NCBI GenBank assembly: GCA_017622215.1
Contig: JAGARO010000010.1
Location: 62,001 to 126,000, forward strand
From: Clostridia bacterium
GTDB taxonomy: Bacteria > Bacillota > Clostridia > Monoglobales > Monoglobaceae
DNA length: 64,000 nucleotides
Reading direction: 5' to 3'
Position numbers and translations under genes: made by a program. This document shows, piece after piece, positions 55,001 to 63,335 of the stretch. The notes under the pieces were generated by a model that saw only the letters and a list, made by a program, of their open reading frames with translations, was not told the origin of the DNA and made no database searches. The stretch's first letter is position 1, and each line of letters opens with the position of its first letter.

Positions 55001-55620
55001 ATAAAATCAAGGCTCTCGGTAACATAAATATTGATGCAATTGAAGATTATAAGAATGTAAAAGAGAGATTTGATTTCTTAACTGAACAGACAAATGATTT
55101 GGAAAAAGCAAAGGCTGAACTTGAGAGAGTAATTGCCGATATGATGGTAATTATGAAGAAACAGTTCTCCAAGCAGTTCGAGGTTATAAATAAGAACTTT
55201 AATAAGGTGTTCTCCGAACTCTTTGGTGGCGGACAGGCAACATTATCTTTGGTTGACCCTGAAAATGTTCTTGAAACAGGCATTGAAATCGAGGCACAGC
55301 CACCGGGCAAGAAACTTCAGAGATTGTCCCTTTTATCAGGTGGTGAAAGAGCCTTTACGGCTATTGCACTTCTCTTTGCAATCCTGAATGTAAGACCAAC
55401 TCCGTTCTGTATTCTGGACGAAATTGAGGCGGCACTTGATGATGTAAACGTATTCAGATACGCAGAATACTTAAAGCGCTACGCAAGAGACACACAGTTT
55501 ATCGTTGTAACTCACAGACGAGGCACAATGGAAGCTGCAAATATCCTCTACGGTGTTACAATGCAGGAAAAGGGTGTATCAAAGCTTTTATCATTAAATA
55601 TTGACGAGGTAGTTGAATAA
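52060..55620 (+). CDS. smc: Chromosome segregation protein SMC
   Basis: The protein has 1186 aa. N-terminal Walker A [21 protein letters not shown] near residue 32, long coiled coils, a hinge at about residues 500-670 ([12 protein letters not shown]...[10 protein letters not shown]...[14 protein letters not shown]), then the C-terminal signature [21 protein letters not shown] and Walker B [12 protein letters not shown]. SMC with ScpAB condenses the chromosome. rnc and acpP, the usual upstream neighbours, are absent; here an ABC-F gene precedes it. The ATG at 52060 follows GAGGAGG. ftsY starts at its stop codon. Confidence 0.97.
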   Translation: [1186 protein letters not shown]

Positions 55621-56546
55621 TGGGAATTTTCAGCAAAATTAAAGAGGGACTTAGTAAAACAAAGAACTCCTTTAACGAAAAATTAGACAGCGTAATAAAA
55701 GCCTTCCGCACAGTTGACGAAGACTTGTTTGAAGAGCTTGAAGAGGTACTTATAATGTCTGATATAGGGGTAAATACTTCTATGGAAATTATTGAACGCC
55801 TCCGCGATACAGTCCTCACAAAGAATATTAAGGAGCCTGAGGCAGTTAAAAATGAGCTCCACGAAATTCTTGTAGGAATTTTAACTGAGGGCACAGACTC
55901 CAAAATCAAAACAGAGGGCAACCCTGCAGTTATAATGGTCATCGGCGTAAACGGCGTTGGAAAAACTACTTCTATCGGCAAAATCGCCGCAAATTATAAA
56001 AAGCAGGGCAAGAGCGTAGTCCTGGCCGCTGCAGACACTTTCCGTGCAGGAGCAATTGAACAGCTTGAGGTCTGGGCAGACAGAGCAGGAGCAGACATAA
56101 TAAAACAGCAGGAGGGCTCCGACCCTGCAGCAGTTATTTATGATGCTGTAAACTATGCAAAAAATAAAAAGGCAGATATCCTCCTCTGCGACACAGCAGG
56201 CAGACTTCATAATAAGAAAAATCTTATGGAAGAGCTTAAAAAGATTTATAAGATTTTGGATAGAGAACTGCCAAATTCCTCAAAAGAGGTTCTTTTAGTT
56301 CTTGACGCCACAACAGGCCAGAACGCAGTTATGCAGGCAAAACTTTTCAAAGAGGCTGCAGATATCACAGGCATTGTCCTCACAAAGCTGGACGGCACAG
56401 CCAAAGGCGGAATAGTTTTCGCTATAAAAAATGAGTACGACATTCCTGTAAAGCTTATCGGCGTAGGCGAAGGAATTGATGACCTGATGGACTTTGAAGC
56501 AGGGGATTTCGTAGATGCGATTTTAGAAACAGAAGAAAATGCCTGA
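55620..56546 (+). CDS. ftsY: Signal recognition particle receptor FtsY
   Basis: The protein has 308 aa; the NG domain only, with no acidic A domain. The N domain is followed by G1 GVNGVGKTTSIGKIA, DTFRAGAIEQLEVWA, G3 CDTAGRLHNKKNLMEEL, G4 TKLDGTAKGGIVF and the closing GVGEGIDDLMDF. It binds Ffh at the membrane for co-translational targeting. TAATG overlap with smc, the usual Firmicutes pairing. Confidence 0.97.
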   Translation: MGIFSKIKEGLSKTKNSFNEKLDSVIKAFRTVDEDLFEELEEVLIMSDIGVNTSMEIIERLRDTVLTKNIKEPEAVKNELHEILVGILTEGTDSKIKTEGNPAVIMVIGVNGVGKTTSIGKIAANYKKQGKSVVLAAADTFRAGAIEQLEVWADRAGADIIKQQEGSDPAAVIYDAVNYAKNKKADILLCDTAGRLHNKKNLMEELKKIYKILDRELPNSSKEVLLVLDATTGQNAVMQAKLFKEAADITGIVLTKLDGTAKGGIVFAIKNEYDIPVKLIGVGEGIDDLMDFEAGDFVDAILETEENA

Positions 56547-56552
56547 AAACCC

Positions 56553-56581
56553 TTGACAAAAGGGAAAAAATGTATTAAAAT
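56553..56581 (+). promoter_or_regulatory. SigA promoter for ylxM-ffh
   Basis: Perfect TTGACA (56553-56558), 17 nt, TAAAAT (56576-56581), starting 7 nt after the ftsY stop. The predicted transcription start (about 56588) lies inside the left arm of the hairpin at 56585-56614. Confidence 0.85.
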
Positions 56582-56584
56582 GCA

Positions 56585-56621
56585 TAAGTGTAAAGTATAT
56601 TTACTTTACACTTATTTTTTT
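56585..56621 (+). terminator. Hairpin with T-tract overlapping the ylxM transcription start
   Basis: TAAGTGTAAAGTA pairs perfectly with TACTTTACACTTA (13 bp) across TATT, followed by TTTTTTT. It looks like the terminator of the smc-ftsY unit, placed downstream of the ylxM promoter. Confidence 0.85.
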
Positions 56622-56634
56622 GGAGGCAGTTTCT

Positions 56635-56991
56635 ATGGAAAAAACTGTTGAAATCGGGCTTTTGATTGAGTTTTATAAAAACATTCTCACCGAGAAACAG
56701 GCGGAGGCGGTAAATCTTTATTATAATGACGATTTGTCTTTGGCTGAGATTGCAGACATCCTTGGAATAACAAGACAGGGCGTCCGTGATAATATTAAGA
56801 GGGCTGAAAATGTACTTTATAAGATGGAAGATGACCTGGGACTTGTTAAAAAATTTCTTGAAATAAAGAAAGATTTGGAAAAGGTAAGGGATATTTCCGA
56901 AACAGTTTATAAAAAGACAGACTCTGAAGAAATAAAGGAACTTATAAACGAAGTAATTGACGTTATTCAGGGCATAAACGATAAATATTAG
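56635..56991 (+). CDS. ylxM: YlxM family SRP-operon DNA-binding-like protein
   Basis: The protein has 118 aa. A sigma-region-4-like helix-turn-helix is visible (EKQAEAVNLYYNDDLSLAEIADILGITRQGVRDNIKRAENVL). YlxM precedes ffh in most Firmicutes and modulates SRP function in some species; no DNA target is known. ATG at 56635 follows GGAGGC; the earlier TTG at 56620 is in the T-tract of the hairpin. ffh follows after 14 nt. Confidence 0.93.
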   Translation: MEKTVEIGLLIEFYKNILTEKQAEAVNLYYNDDLSLAEIADILGITRQGVRDNIKRAENVLYKMEDDLGLVKKFLEIKKDLEKVRDISETVYKKTDSEEIKELINEVIDVIQGINDKY

Positions 56992-57005
56992 AAAGGATTT
57001 TTTCC

Positions 57006-58370
57006 ATGGCATTTGAAAGTTTAGCTGAAAAATTACAGAGTACTTTCAAGAAACTTAAGGGTAAGGGAAAAGTTTCCGAGAAGGACCTGAAAGATGCAAT
57101 GCGAGAGGTTAAACTTGCTCTTCTTGAGGCAGATGTTAACTTCAAAGTTGTAAAAGATTTTATAAATTCAGTATCCGAAAGAGCCAAAGGTGCAGAGGTT
57201 TTAGAATCTCTCACACCGGCACAGCAGGTTATTAAAATAGTTAATGAAGAGCTTGTAAAGCTTATGGGTGAGAAAGAGGAGAAGATACAGATTTCCTCTA
57301 AACCACCGACAATTATTATGATGACAGGTCTTCAGGGTGCAGGTAAAACCACTACTGCTGCAAAGCTTGGCGGAATTTTTAAGAAGCAGGGTAAAAGACC
57401 ACTTCTTTGTGCTTGCGACGTTTACCGTCCTGCAGCTATAAAACAGCTTCAGGTTGTAGGCGGACAGTTACAAATTCCTGTTTTCACAGTTGAAGGCTCA
57501 ACGGATGTTGTTGATATTTCAAAGCAGGCTTTAAGACACGCGGAGCTTCATTCCAATGATATTCTGATTATAGATACTGCGGGCAGACTTCATGTTGATG
57601 AAGAGATGATGCAGGAGCGTAAAAATATTAAGGCTGAAATAAATCCGTCAGAGATTTTGCTTGTTGTTGATGCAATGACAGGTCAGGATGCAGTTAATGT
57701 GGCGGAGAGCTTTAATAATGAGCTTGATATTGACGGTGTAATTTTAACAAAGCTTGACGGTGATACAAGAGGCGGTGCGGCGATTTCAGTCCGTGCAGTT
57801 ACAAATAAGCCGATTAAGTTCTGCGGTATGGGAGAAAAACTTACAGACCTTGAGGTTTTCCACCCTGACAGAATGGCGTCAAGAATTTTGGGAATGGGAG
57901 ATGTTTTATCTCTTATTGAAAAGGCTGAACAGGCTTTTGATGAAAAGAAAGCTGTAGAGCTTGAACAGAAAATGAGAACCCAGACCTTTAATTACAGCGA
58001 CTTCTTAGAACAGTTTGAACAGATGAAGAATATGGGCCCGTTATCTCAGATAGCAAAGATGCTTCCGGGAGTTGATGCAAGAGCCCTTGAAAATGCTGAT
58101 TTAGACGACAGAAAAGTTTTAAGAGTCGAGGCAATCATAAAGTCAATGACACCTGGGGAAAGAGAACTGAGAGATAAGATAACGCCAAAGCGTAAGGAAA
58201 GAATTGCCAAAGGTAGCGGCACAACAGTAGCCCAGGTAAATAATCTTATAAAGCAGTTTGAACAGATGCAGAAAATGCTGAAGCAATTTTCAGGAATGAA
58301 TATGAATAAGAAAATGAAAAGGCTAGGCAAAATGGGAATACCGAAGAATATGGGATTTCCGAAGTTTTAA
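57006..58370 (+). CDS. ffh: Signal recognition particle protein Ffh
   Basis: The protein has 454 aa. N domain, then G domain motifs GLQGAGKTTTAAKLG, CDVYRPAAIKQLQVVG, DTAGRLHVDEEMM, TKLDGDTRGGAA and GMGEKLTDLEVFHPDRMASRILGMGD. The C-terminal M domain is rich in methionine (QMKNMGPLSQIAKMLPG..., QMQKMLKQFSGMNMNKKMKRLGKMG) and binds signal peptides and SRP RNA. The SRP RNA gene is not in this window. Confidence 0.97.
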   Translation: MAFESLAEKLQSTFKKLKGKGKVSEKDLKDAMREVKLALLEADVNFKVVKDFINSVSERAKGAEVLESLTPAQQVIKIVNEELVKLMGEKEEKIQISSKPPTIIMMTGLQGAGKTTTAAKLGGIFKKQGKRPLLCACDVYRPAAIKQLQVVGGQLQIPVFTVEGSTDVVDISKQALRHAELHSNDILIIDTAGRLHVDEEMMQERKNIKAEINPSEILLVVDAMTGQDAVNVAESFNNELDIDGVILTKLDGDTRGGAAISVRAVTNKPIKFCGMGEKLTDLEVFHPDRMASRILGMGDVLSLIEKAEQAFDEKKAVELEQKMRTQTFNYSDFLEQFEQMKNMGPLSQIAKMLPGVDARALENADLDDRKVLRVEAIIKSMTPGERELRDKITPKRKERIAKGSGTTVAQVNNLIKQFEQMQKMLKQFSGMNMNKKMKRLGKMGIPKNMGFPKF

Positions 58371-58418
58371 CTAATGAAAAATAATTAATAAAATATATAT
58401 TTATGGAGGAACAAAATT

Positions 58419-58661
58419 ATGGCAGTAAAAATTCGTTTAAGAAGAATGGGTGCGAAGAAGGCTCCTTTCTACAGAGTAGTAGTTGCAGATTCAAGATACC
58501 CAAGAGATGGCAGATTCATCGAAGAAGTTGGAACATACAACCCAATGGTAGAACCTGCTGCTGTTGAAGTTGACGCTGAAAAGGTTCAGAAGTGGATTAA
58601 GAACGGTGCACAGCCAACAGATACAGTAAAGCGCCTTTTAAAGAACAAGGGCATCATCTAA
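58419..58661 (+). CDS. rpsP: 30S ribosomal protein S16
   Basis: The protein has 80 aa. [41 protein letters not shown] is the S16 signature. ATGGAGG lies upstream of the ATG. First of the rpsP-khpA-rimM-trmD block after ffh. Confidence 0.97.
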   Translation: MAVKIRLRRMGAKKAPFYRVVVADSRYPRDGRFIEEVGTYNPMVEPAAVEVDAEKVQKWIKNGAQPTDTVKRLLKNKGII

Positions 58662-58681
58662 TTTTATAGGAGGGAATAACC

Positions 58682-58909
58682 ATGAAAGAACTTTTGGAAT
58701 TTATTGCAAAATCTATGGTTTCAGACCCTGATTCTGTTGAAGTTAAGGAAACTGTAAATGAAAACACAGTTGTTCTTGAACTTCACGTAGCAGACGACGA
58801 TATGGGAAAAGTTATCGGAAAGCAAGGAAGAATTGCCAAGGCAATAAGAACTGTTGTTAAGGCTGCTGCAAGCCACGAAAACAAAAAGGTAGTAGTGGAA
58901 ATAGTCTAA
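58682..58909 (+). CDS. khpA: KH-domain RNA-binding protein KhpA (YlqC)
   Basis: The protein has 75 aa. A single KH domain with the GxxG loop in VIGKQGRIAKAIRTVVKAAA. KhpA pairs with KhpB/Jag and binds RNA, affecting division and envelope. Standard position between rpsP and rimM. Start after TAGGAGGG. Confidence 0.94.
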   Translation: MKELLEFIAKSMVSDPDSVEVKETVNENTVVLELHVADDDMGKVIGKQGRIAKAIRTVVKAAASHENKKVVVEIV

Positions 58910-58921
58910 AAGACTTAAAGC

Positions 58922-58952
58922 GGAGAGGTTGTTTTTTACAAACAGCCTCTTC
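58922..58952 (+). other. Hairpin between khpA and rimM
   Basis: AGAGG-T-TGTTT pairs with AAACA-G-CCTCT across about five bases. No T-tract follows on the + strand, so it is not a proper terminator; may be an mRNA structure or processing site. Confidence 0.4.
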
Positions 58953-58979
58953 GTCATAATTAAAATTGTGGGGTTTATT

Positions 58980-59480
58980 ATGGAAAAAACTATTGAAATA
59001 GGTCAGATTGTAAATACAAGAGGCTTAAGAGGCGAACTTAAGGTTCAGCCCTGGTGCGACGATATGTATATGTACGACGACTTAAGTGAAGTTATTTTGA
59101 ATGATAAAAGCTTTGAAATTGAAAATGTAAAGTACCATAAAAACTGTGTTCTCTTGACGCTTAAAGGGATAAACACAATCGAAGAGGCTGAAAAATACAG
59201 GAATGTAAAGGTTGTTGTAAACAGAGCTGATTTGGGGGAGCTTCCCGAGGGAGTTCATTATATTTGCGACCTTTTGGGTTGCAGGGTTGTTACCTTAGAG
59301 GGCAGAGAACTGGGCACAATTGATAATGTCATTAAAACGGGAAGTAATGATGTATATGAACTTAAGTCTGATATACAGAAGAACTTGCTTATCCCTGTAA
59401 TTGATGATGTTGTAAAAGAAATTGATGTTGAAAATAAGATTGTTAAGGTTGAGCTTTTAAAAGGATTGATAGACGAATGA
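58980..59480 (+). CDS. rimM: Ribosome maturation factor RimM
   Basis: The protein has 166 aa. N-terminal beta-barrel (EIGQIVNTRGLRGELKVQPWCDD) and a PRC-barrel C-terminal part (LLGCRVVTLEGRELGTIDNVIKTGSNDVYELK, LLIPVIDDVVKEIDVENKIVKVELLKGL). Aids 30S head assembly by binding S19. The ATG at 58980 follows GTGGGG; a TTG at 58929 is in the hairpin region and is rejected. It overlaps trmD by 4 nt. Confidence 0.95.
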   Translation: MEKTIEIGQIVNTRGLRGELKVQPWCDDMYMYDDLSEVILNDKSFEIENVKYHKNCVLLTLKGINTIEEAEKYRNVKVVVNRADLGELPEGVHYICDLLGCRVVTLEGRELGTIDNVIKTGSNDVYELKSDIQKNLLIPVIDDVVKEIDVENKIVKVELLKGLIDE

Positions 59481-60211
59481 GATTTGATATTCTGACATTA
59501 TTCCCTGAAATGTTTGAAAGAACTCTCGGAGAGAGTATAATCGGACGAGCTAAGGATAAGGGAATATTTGAAATCAATTATACGAATATCAGGGATTTTG
59601 CAGGCAATAAGCATAACAGGGTTGACGACTACCCATACGGCGGTGGCGCAGGAATGGTTATGCAGGCAGAGCCTGTCTATTCAGCCTGGGAAAGTATAAC
59701 CAAACAACTTGACTATAAACCAAAAACTATATATTTATCACCACAGGGAAAGACCTTCAGACAGTCAACGGCAAAAAGACTTGCTAAAGAAAAGCATATT
59801 ATTTTGATTTGCGGACATTACGAAGGACTTGACCAGAGGGTGATTGACGAAATTGTTGACGAGGAAATTTCTATTGGCGATTTTGTGCTGACAGGAGGAG
59901 AGCTTGCGGCAATGGCTGTTGTGGATGCAACGGCAAGACTTCTTCCGGGGGTTCTGTCTTCCGAGGAAAGTTTTTCGGAGGAGTCTCATTTTGCAGGACT
60001 GCTTGAGTATCCGCAATATACAAGGCCTGCTGTGTGGCACGGGGAGCAAGTTCCCGAAACTTTGCAGAGCGGAGACCATAAGAAAATTGCCGAATGGAAA
60101 CGAAAAATGTCGATTTATATCACATTTAAGAAGAGAAGAGGAATGCTGAATAAAGCAAAGCTCACCGAAAAAGAGAAAAAGTTTGTGGAAGAATTAAGGG
60201 ATAATTTATAA
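59477..60211 (+). CDS. trmD: tRNA (guanine37-N1)-methyltransferase TrmD
   Basis: The protein has 244 aa; SPOUT-class methyltransferase. FDILTLFPEMFE, YPYGGGAGMVMQAEPVY, YLSPQGKTF, ICGHYEGLDQRV, EISIGDFVLTGGELAAM and the trefoil knot region lead to PAVWHGEQVPETLQSGDH. The usual next gene, rplS, is not here but at 35667. Confidence 0.97.
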   Translation: MRFDILTLFPEMFERTLGESIIGRAKDKGIFEINYTNIRDFAGNKHNRVDDYPYGGGAGMVMQAEPVYSAWESITKQLDYKPKTIYLSPQGKTFRQSTAKRLAKEKHIILICGHYEGLDQRVIDEIVDEEISIGDFVLTGGELAAMAVVDATARLLPGVLSSEESFSEESHFAGLLEYPQYTRPAVWHGEQVPETLQSGDHKKIAEWKRKMSIYITFKKRRGMLNKAKLTEKEKKFVEELRDNL

Positions 60212-60218
60212 TATTTTG

Positions 60219-60247
60219 TTGTAATTTAGGAAATTTTATGGTAAAAT
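60219..60247 (+). promoter_or_regulatory. SigA-type promoter for the zinc-ribbon/propeller protein
   Basis: TTGTAA (60219-60224), 17 nt, TAAAAT (60242-60247), about 34 nt before the start codon. Confidence 0.6.
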
Positions 60248-60281
60248 TTATTATAGAATAATTACCCGGGGAGGTATGATT

Positions 60282-62147
60282 ATGAAGTGCACAAATTGCG
60301 GAGCAGAATTATACGATGACGCAAGAAAATGCCCATTCTGTAAGGAAACTTTGGTGCAGGGCACAATCAATAAGTTTGACGGAGAAAATTCAGATTTTGA
60401 TATGACATACAATACAACAACCGACCAGGTTGATGTAATTAGAAATACTGTTGAAGAGGATGCGAAAGCAAAGCGCAGAACAAAGCGCCATAAGAGAAGA
60501 AGAGGCGCAAGAAAGAACTCTGTCAGAAGCAACAGAAGAAAGAGAAGAATTGCCAAAACAATTATAAGATTTATCTACGCTTTAATTCTTATTTTGCTTG
60601 TAGTTCTTTGCATCCGTGGTTGCGCAGGTTCAAGGAAAGAAGTTAATCCTCTTGTATATTCAAAGGGTAATTTCCTTTATATGGATTATGACGGAAAGTC
60701 TGTGCTTTTATCCAAAAAGTTTACTATTGACAATAAGGGAACACAGGTTATAGAATCCAACACTGATGCTGTGGAAAATCTTATAAAGGATAAGAAGATT
60801 GTTAAGGTTTCTGAAGACGGAACAAGAATGTTCTTCCTTGACAGATTTGATTTAACAAAGAACAGCGGTGTTTTATCCTATGTTAAAAACGGCAAGATAA
60901 AGAAGGCGAAGGTTGTATCAGAGGCTGTAAATGACTCCTTTGTTGTAACAAAGGACGGAAGGTCAGTTTTATTCCTTGCGAACACAAATGTTTCAGGGGA
61001 AATGGGTACACTCTACTTCTGGAGTGAGGGCGATAAAGAGCCTGTGAAGATTGCTGCAGATATGGATAAGGGAAGATATAAGTTCTCCGATGACGGAAAG
61101 GAAATTCTCTTTATCCAGAACTATAACAGAGGCGAGAATGCAGGCGACCTTTATACTGTTTCAGTAAAGAAGCTTGACGAAAAGATTAAGCTTGATACAG
61201 ATGTATATGCAATCTGGGGAAAAACAAACGATAATAAGAAATATATCTATTCCCAGAGCTATAATTCATCTCTTATGACATACGATATTTATCTTACAGA
61301 CGGCACAAACAAGACAAAGCTTTTTGCTAACGCTAAGTACAATCCAAGAATTCTTAAGAATTCAAATAAGCTTATTGTTCTTGGTGCAAATGATGATAAC
61401 TCCACAAATCTTTACATAGTAAATATCAAGACTGCCCAGAGCGAGAAAATTGCATCAGGGGTAAGTAATATTGAGTTCTTAACAGAGAACGAAAAGCAGA
61501 TATTATACAGAAAGATTTTCAGTAATAACATTTCTGACTACTATGTATATACTGAAGGTGGTACAGAGGTTAAGGTTGCTGACTCTGTTACACTTATAAA
61601 TAACGGAGATTTGGCTAAGTTTGACTATAACGAGGAACTTACAAAGTTTGTTTACATCAAGAAGTATGATGATGTAAAGAAGGGCGGAGAGCTTTATTTA
61701 GTCAAGAATAAAAAGGGCAACGTAAAGGAAACTAAGGTTGCTGACGATGTATATAGCTGTCGTATTCTTTCTGATTCAAAGATAATTTATGCAAAGGACT
61801 TCAGTAATAACCGTAAGGTTGCTGACCTTTATGCTTTTGAAGACGGAAATATTACACAGCTCCGTAACGAAATCAAGCCTGACTCATTCTCTGTTGCACA
61901 GGATAGAGGCATAGCTTACGTAATTGGAAGCTATGTGAATGAAAAGAGAACAGGAAAACTCTTCTCTTATAACGATAAGCTTGAAGAAACAGTTGTATCT
62001 GAAAATGTAAACAGCATTAAAATGAGAGACAACAAACAGCTCAGCTTTATCACATTGACTGATGCAAAGCGTTCAATTTATCTTGTAGATAAGAAGAATA
62101 ATCCTCAGTTACTTGACGAGGATGTTACAGATATATTCCTTTATTAG
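60282..62147 (+). CDS. Zinc-ribbon, single-pass membrane protein with beta-propeller-like domain
   Basis: The protein has about 621 aa. The N-terminal CTNCGAELYDDARKCPFCK is a zinc ribbon. An extremely basic segment at about residues 66-92 (KRRTKRHKRRR and RSNRRKRR) leads into one transmembrane helix (about 96-114, ending LCIRGCAG). The remaining ~500 residues are outside and consist of repeating beta strands with FSDDGKEILFI, YKFSDDG and IYAKDFSNNR type pieces, like TolB/DPP-type beta propellers. No enzyme motif. The ATG at 60282 is seven bases after GGGGAGG. Function is unknown; surface sensor or scaffold is conjecture. Confidence 0.72.
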   Translation: MKCTNCGAELYDDARKCPFCKETLVQGTINKFDGENSDFDMTYNTTTDQVDVIRNTVEEDAKAKRRTKRHKRRRGARKNSVRSNRRKRRIAKTIIRFIYALILILLVVLCIRGCAGSRKEVNPLVYSKGNFLYMDYDGKSVLLSKKFTIDNKGTQVIESNTDAVENLIKDKKIVKVSEDGTRMFFLDRFDLTKNSGVLSYVKNGKIKKAKVVSEAVNDSFVVTKDGRSVLFLANTNVSGEMGTLYFWSEGDKEPVKIAADMDKGRYKFSDDGKEILFIQNYNRGENAGDLYTVSVKKLDEKIKLDTDVYAIWGKTNDNKKYIYSQSYNSSLMTYDIYLTDGTNKTKLFANAKYNPRILKNSNKLIVLGANDDNSTNLYIVNIKTAQSEKIASGVSNIEFLTENEKQILYRKIFSNNISDYYVYTEGGTEVKVADSVTLINNGDLAKFDYNEELTKFVYIKKYDDVKKGGELYLVKNKKGNVKETKVADDVYSCRILSDSKIIYAKDFSNNRKVADLYAFEDGNITQLRNEIKPDSFSVAQDRGIAYVIGSYVNEKRTGKLFSYNDKLEETVVSENVNSIKMRDNKQLSFITLTDAKRSIYLVDKKNNPQLLDEDVTDIFLY

Positions 62148-62158
62148 AAGGTGATTTT

Positions 62159-62758
62159 ATCCGTATAGGAATATTGGGCGGAACTTTTGCTCCGCCACAC
62201 AAGGCACATATCCGTATTGCGAAAACCTGTCTTGATTATTTAGAGCTTGATAAGGTTTTGTTTATGCCAAACGGTCAGCCCCCTCATAAACAGGGAGAAA
62301 AGGTTGTTTCGGCAGAGCACAGGCTTAATATGACACGCCTTGGAATTGAAAAATATAATGAATTTGAAATATGTGATATTGAAGTGGAAGCGGAGGGGCT
62401 AAGCTACTCCGCTGACACTTTAGACAGACTTCATAATCTGTATAAAGATTGTGAACTGTTTTTTATTATCGGCGGTGATTCTCTTTGCGAGATTGAAAGC
62501 TGGTACCAGCCTGAGAGAATCCTAAAATCCACAAATATTGCAGTTGTGTCCCGTGAGGGAGCTGATATAGAAAAACAAGCCCGATACCTTACTGAAAAGT
62601 ACGGTGCAAGGATTTTTATTGTTCCAATGGAAAATTATGATATTTCGTCAACTATGGTGAGAAATAGTCTTGAAAAAGGTCTTGATATTTCTGAATATGT
62701 TGACGGAAAAGTTTTAGAATATATAAAAGAACACAATGTTTTTGGTAGTGAAAAATGA
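62159..62758 (+). CDS. nadD: Nicotinate-nucleotide adenylyltransferase NadD with apparent ATC start
   Basis: The protein has about 199 aa. It adenylates nicotinate mononucleotide in NAD synthesis. RIGILGGTFAPPHKAH is the first strand and nucleotidyltransferase motif, FMPNGQPPHKQGEK and IIGGDSLCEIESWYQPERIL follow, and ISSTMVRNSLEKG is the C-terminal motif. No ATG, GTG or TTG precedes the first beta strand. The codon aligned with the usual start Met is ATC at 62159, five bases after AGAAGGTGA. The first standard start (TTG 62174) would remove RIGI and is too far from the ribosome site. The motif HKAH replaces the usual HxGH. Confidence 0.88.
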   Translation: MRIGILGGTFAPPHKAHIRIAKTCLDYLELDKVLFMPNGQPPHKQGEKVVSAEHRLNMTRLGIEKYNEFEICDIEVEAEGLSYSADTLDRLHNLYKDCELFFIIGGDSLCEIESWYQPERILKSTNIAVVSREGADIEKQARYLTEKYGARIFIVPMENYDISSTMVRNSLEKGLDISEYVDGKVLEYIKEHNVFGSEK

Positions 62759-63335
62759 TTGCAGAGGAAATAATTGAAAAGCTTAAAGGTACTTTAAGTG
62801 AAAAAAGATTTAATCATACCATGGGAGTTGCCAAGGAGGCTGTACGCCTCGCAAAACACTATGGCGGAGACGAAGAAAAAGCTTATATTGCAGGGCTTTT
62901 ACACGACTGCGCTAAGGAAATTTCCTATGAGGACTCCCTGAAAATGATTGAAGAAAAAGGGATTGAAGCAGACGAGCTTTTAAGACAGTGCAGAGGCATA
63001 GTCCACGGCCCTGTGGGAGAGTACGTTGCAAAAGAAGAATATGGCGTTACAGATAAGGAAATACTATCTGCAATACGATATCACTCCACAGGCAGAAGCA
63101 ATATGACCCTGCTTGAAAAGATTATTTTTTTAGCCGACTTTATTGAGCCTGGAAGAAACTTTGAAGACATTGACAAGGCAAGGGAAATTGCTTATGAGGA
63201 TATAGACGATGCAATAATCTTTACCTGCAATAAAATTCTTACCTTTACAATAAATAATCATAAGATTATACACAATGACACGCTGGATACAAGAAATTAT
63301 CTCATTATTCAGAAAAGACTGGACGGAGGAAAAAT

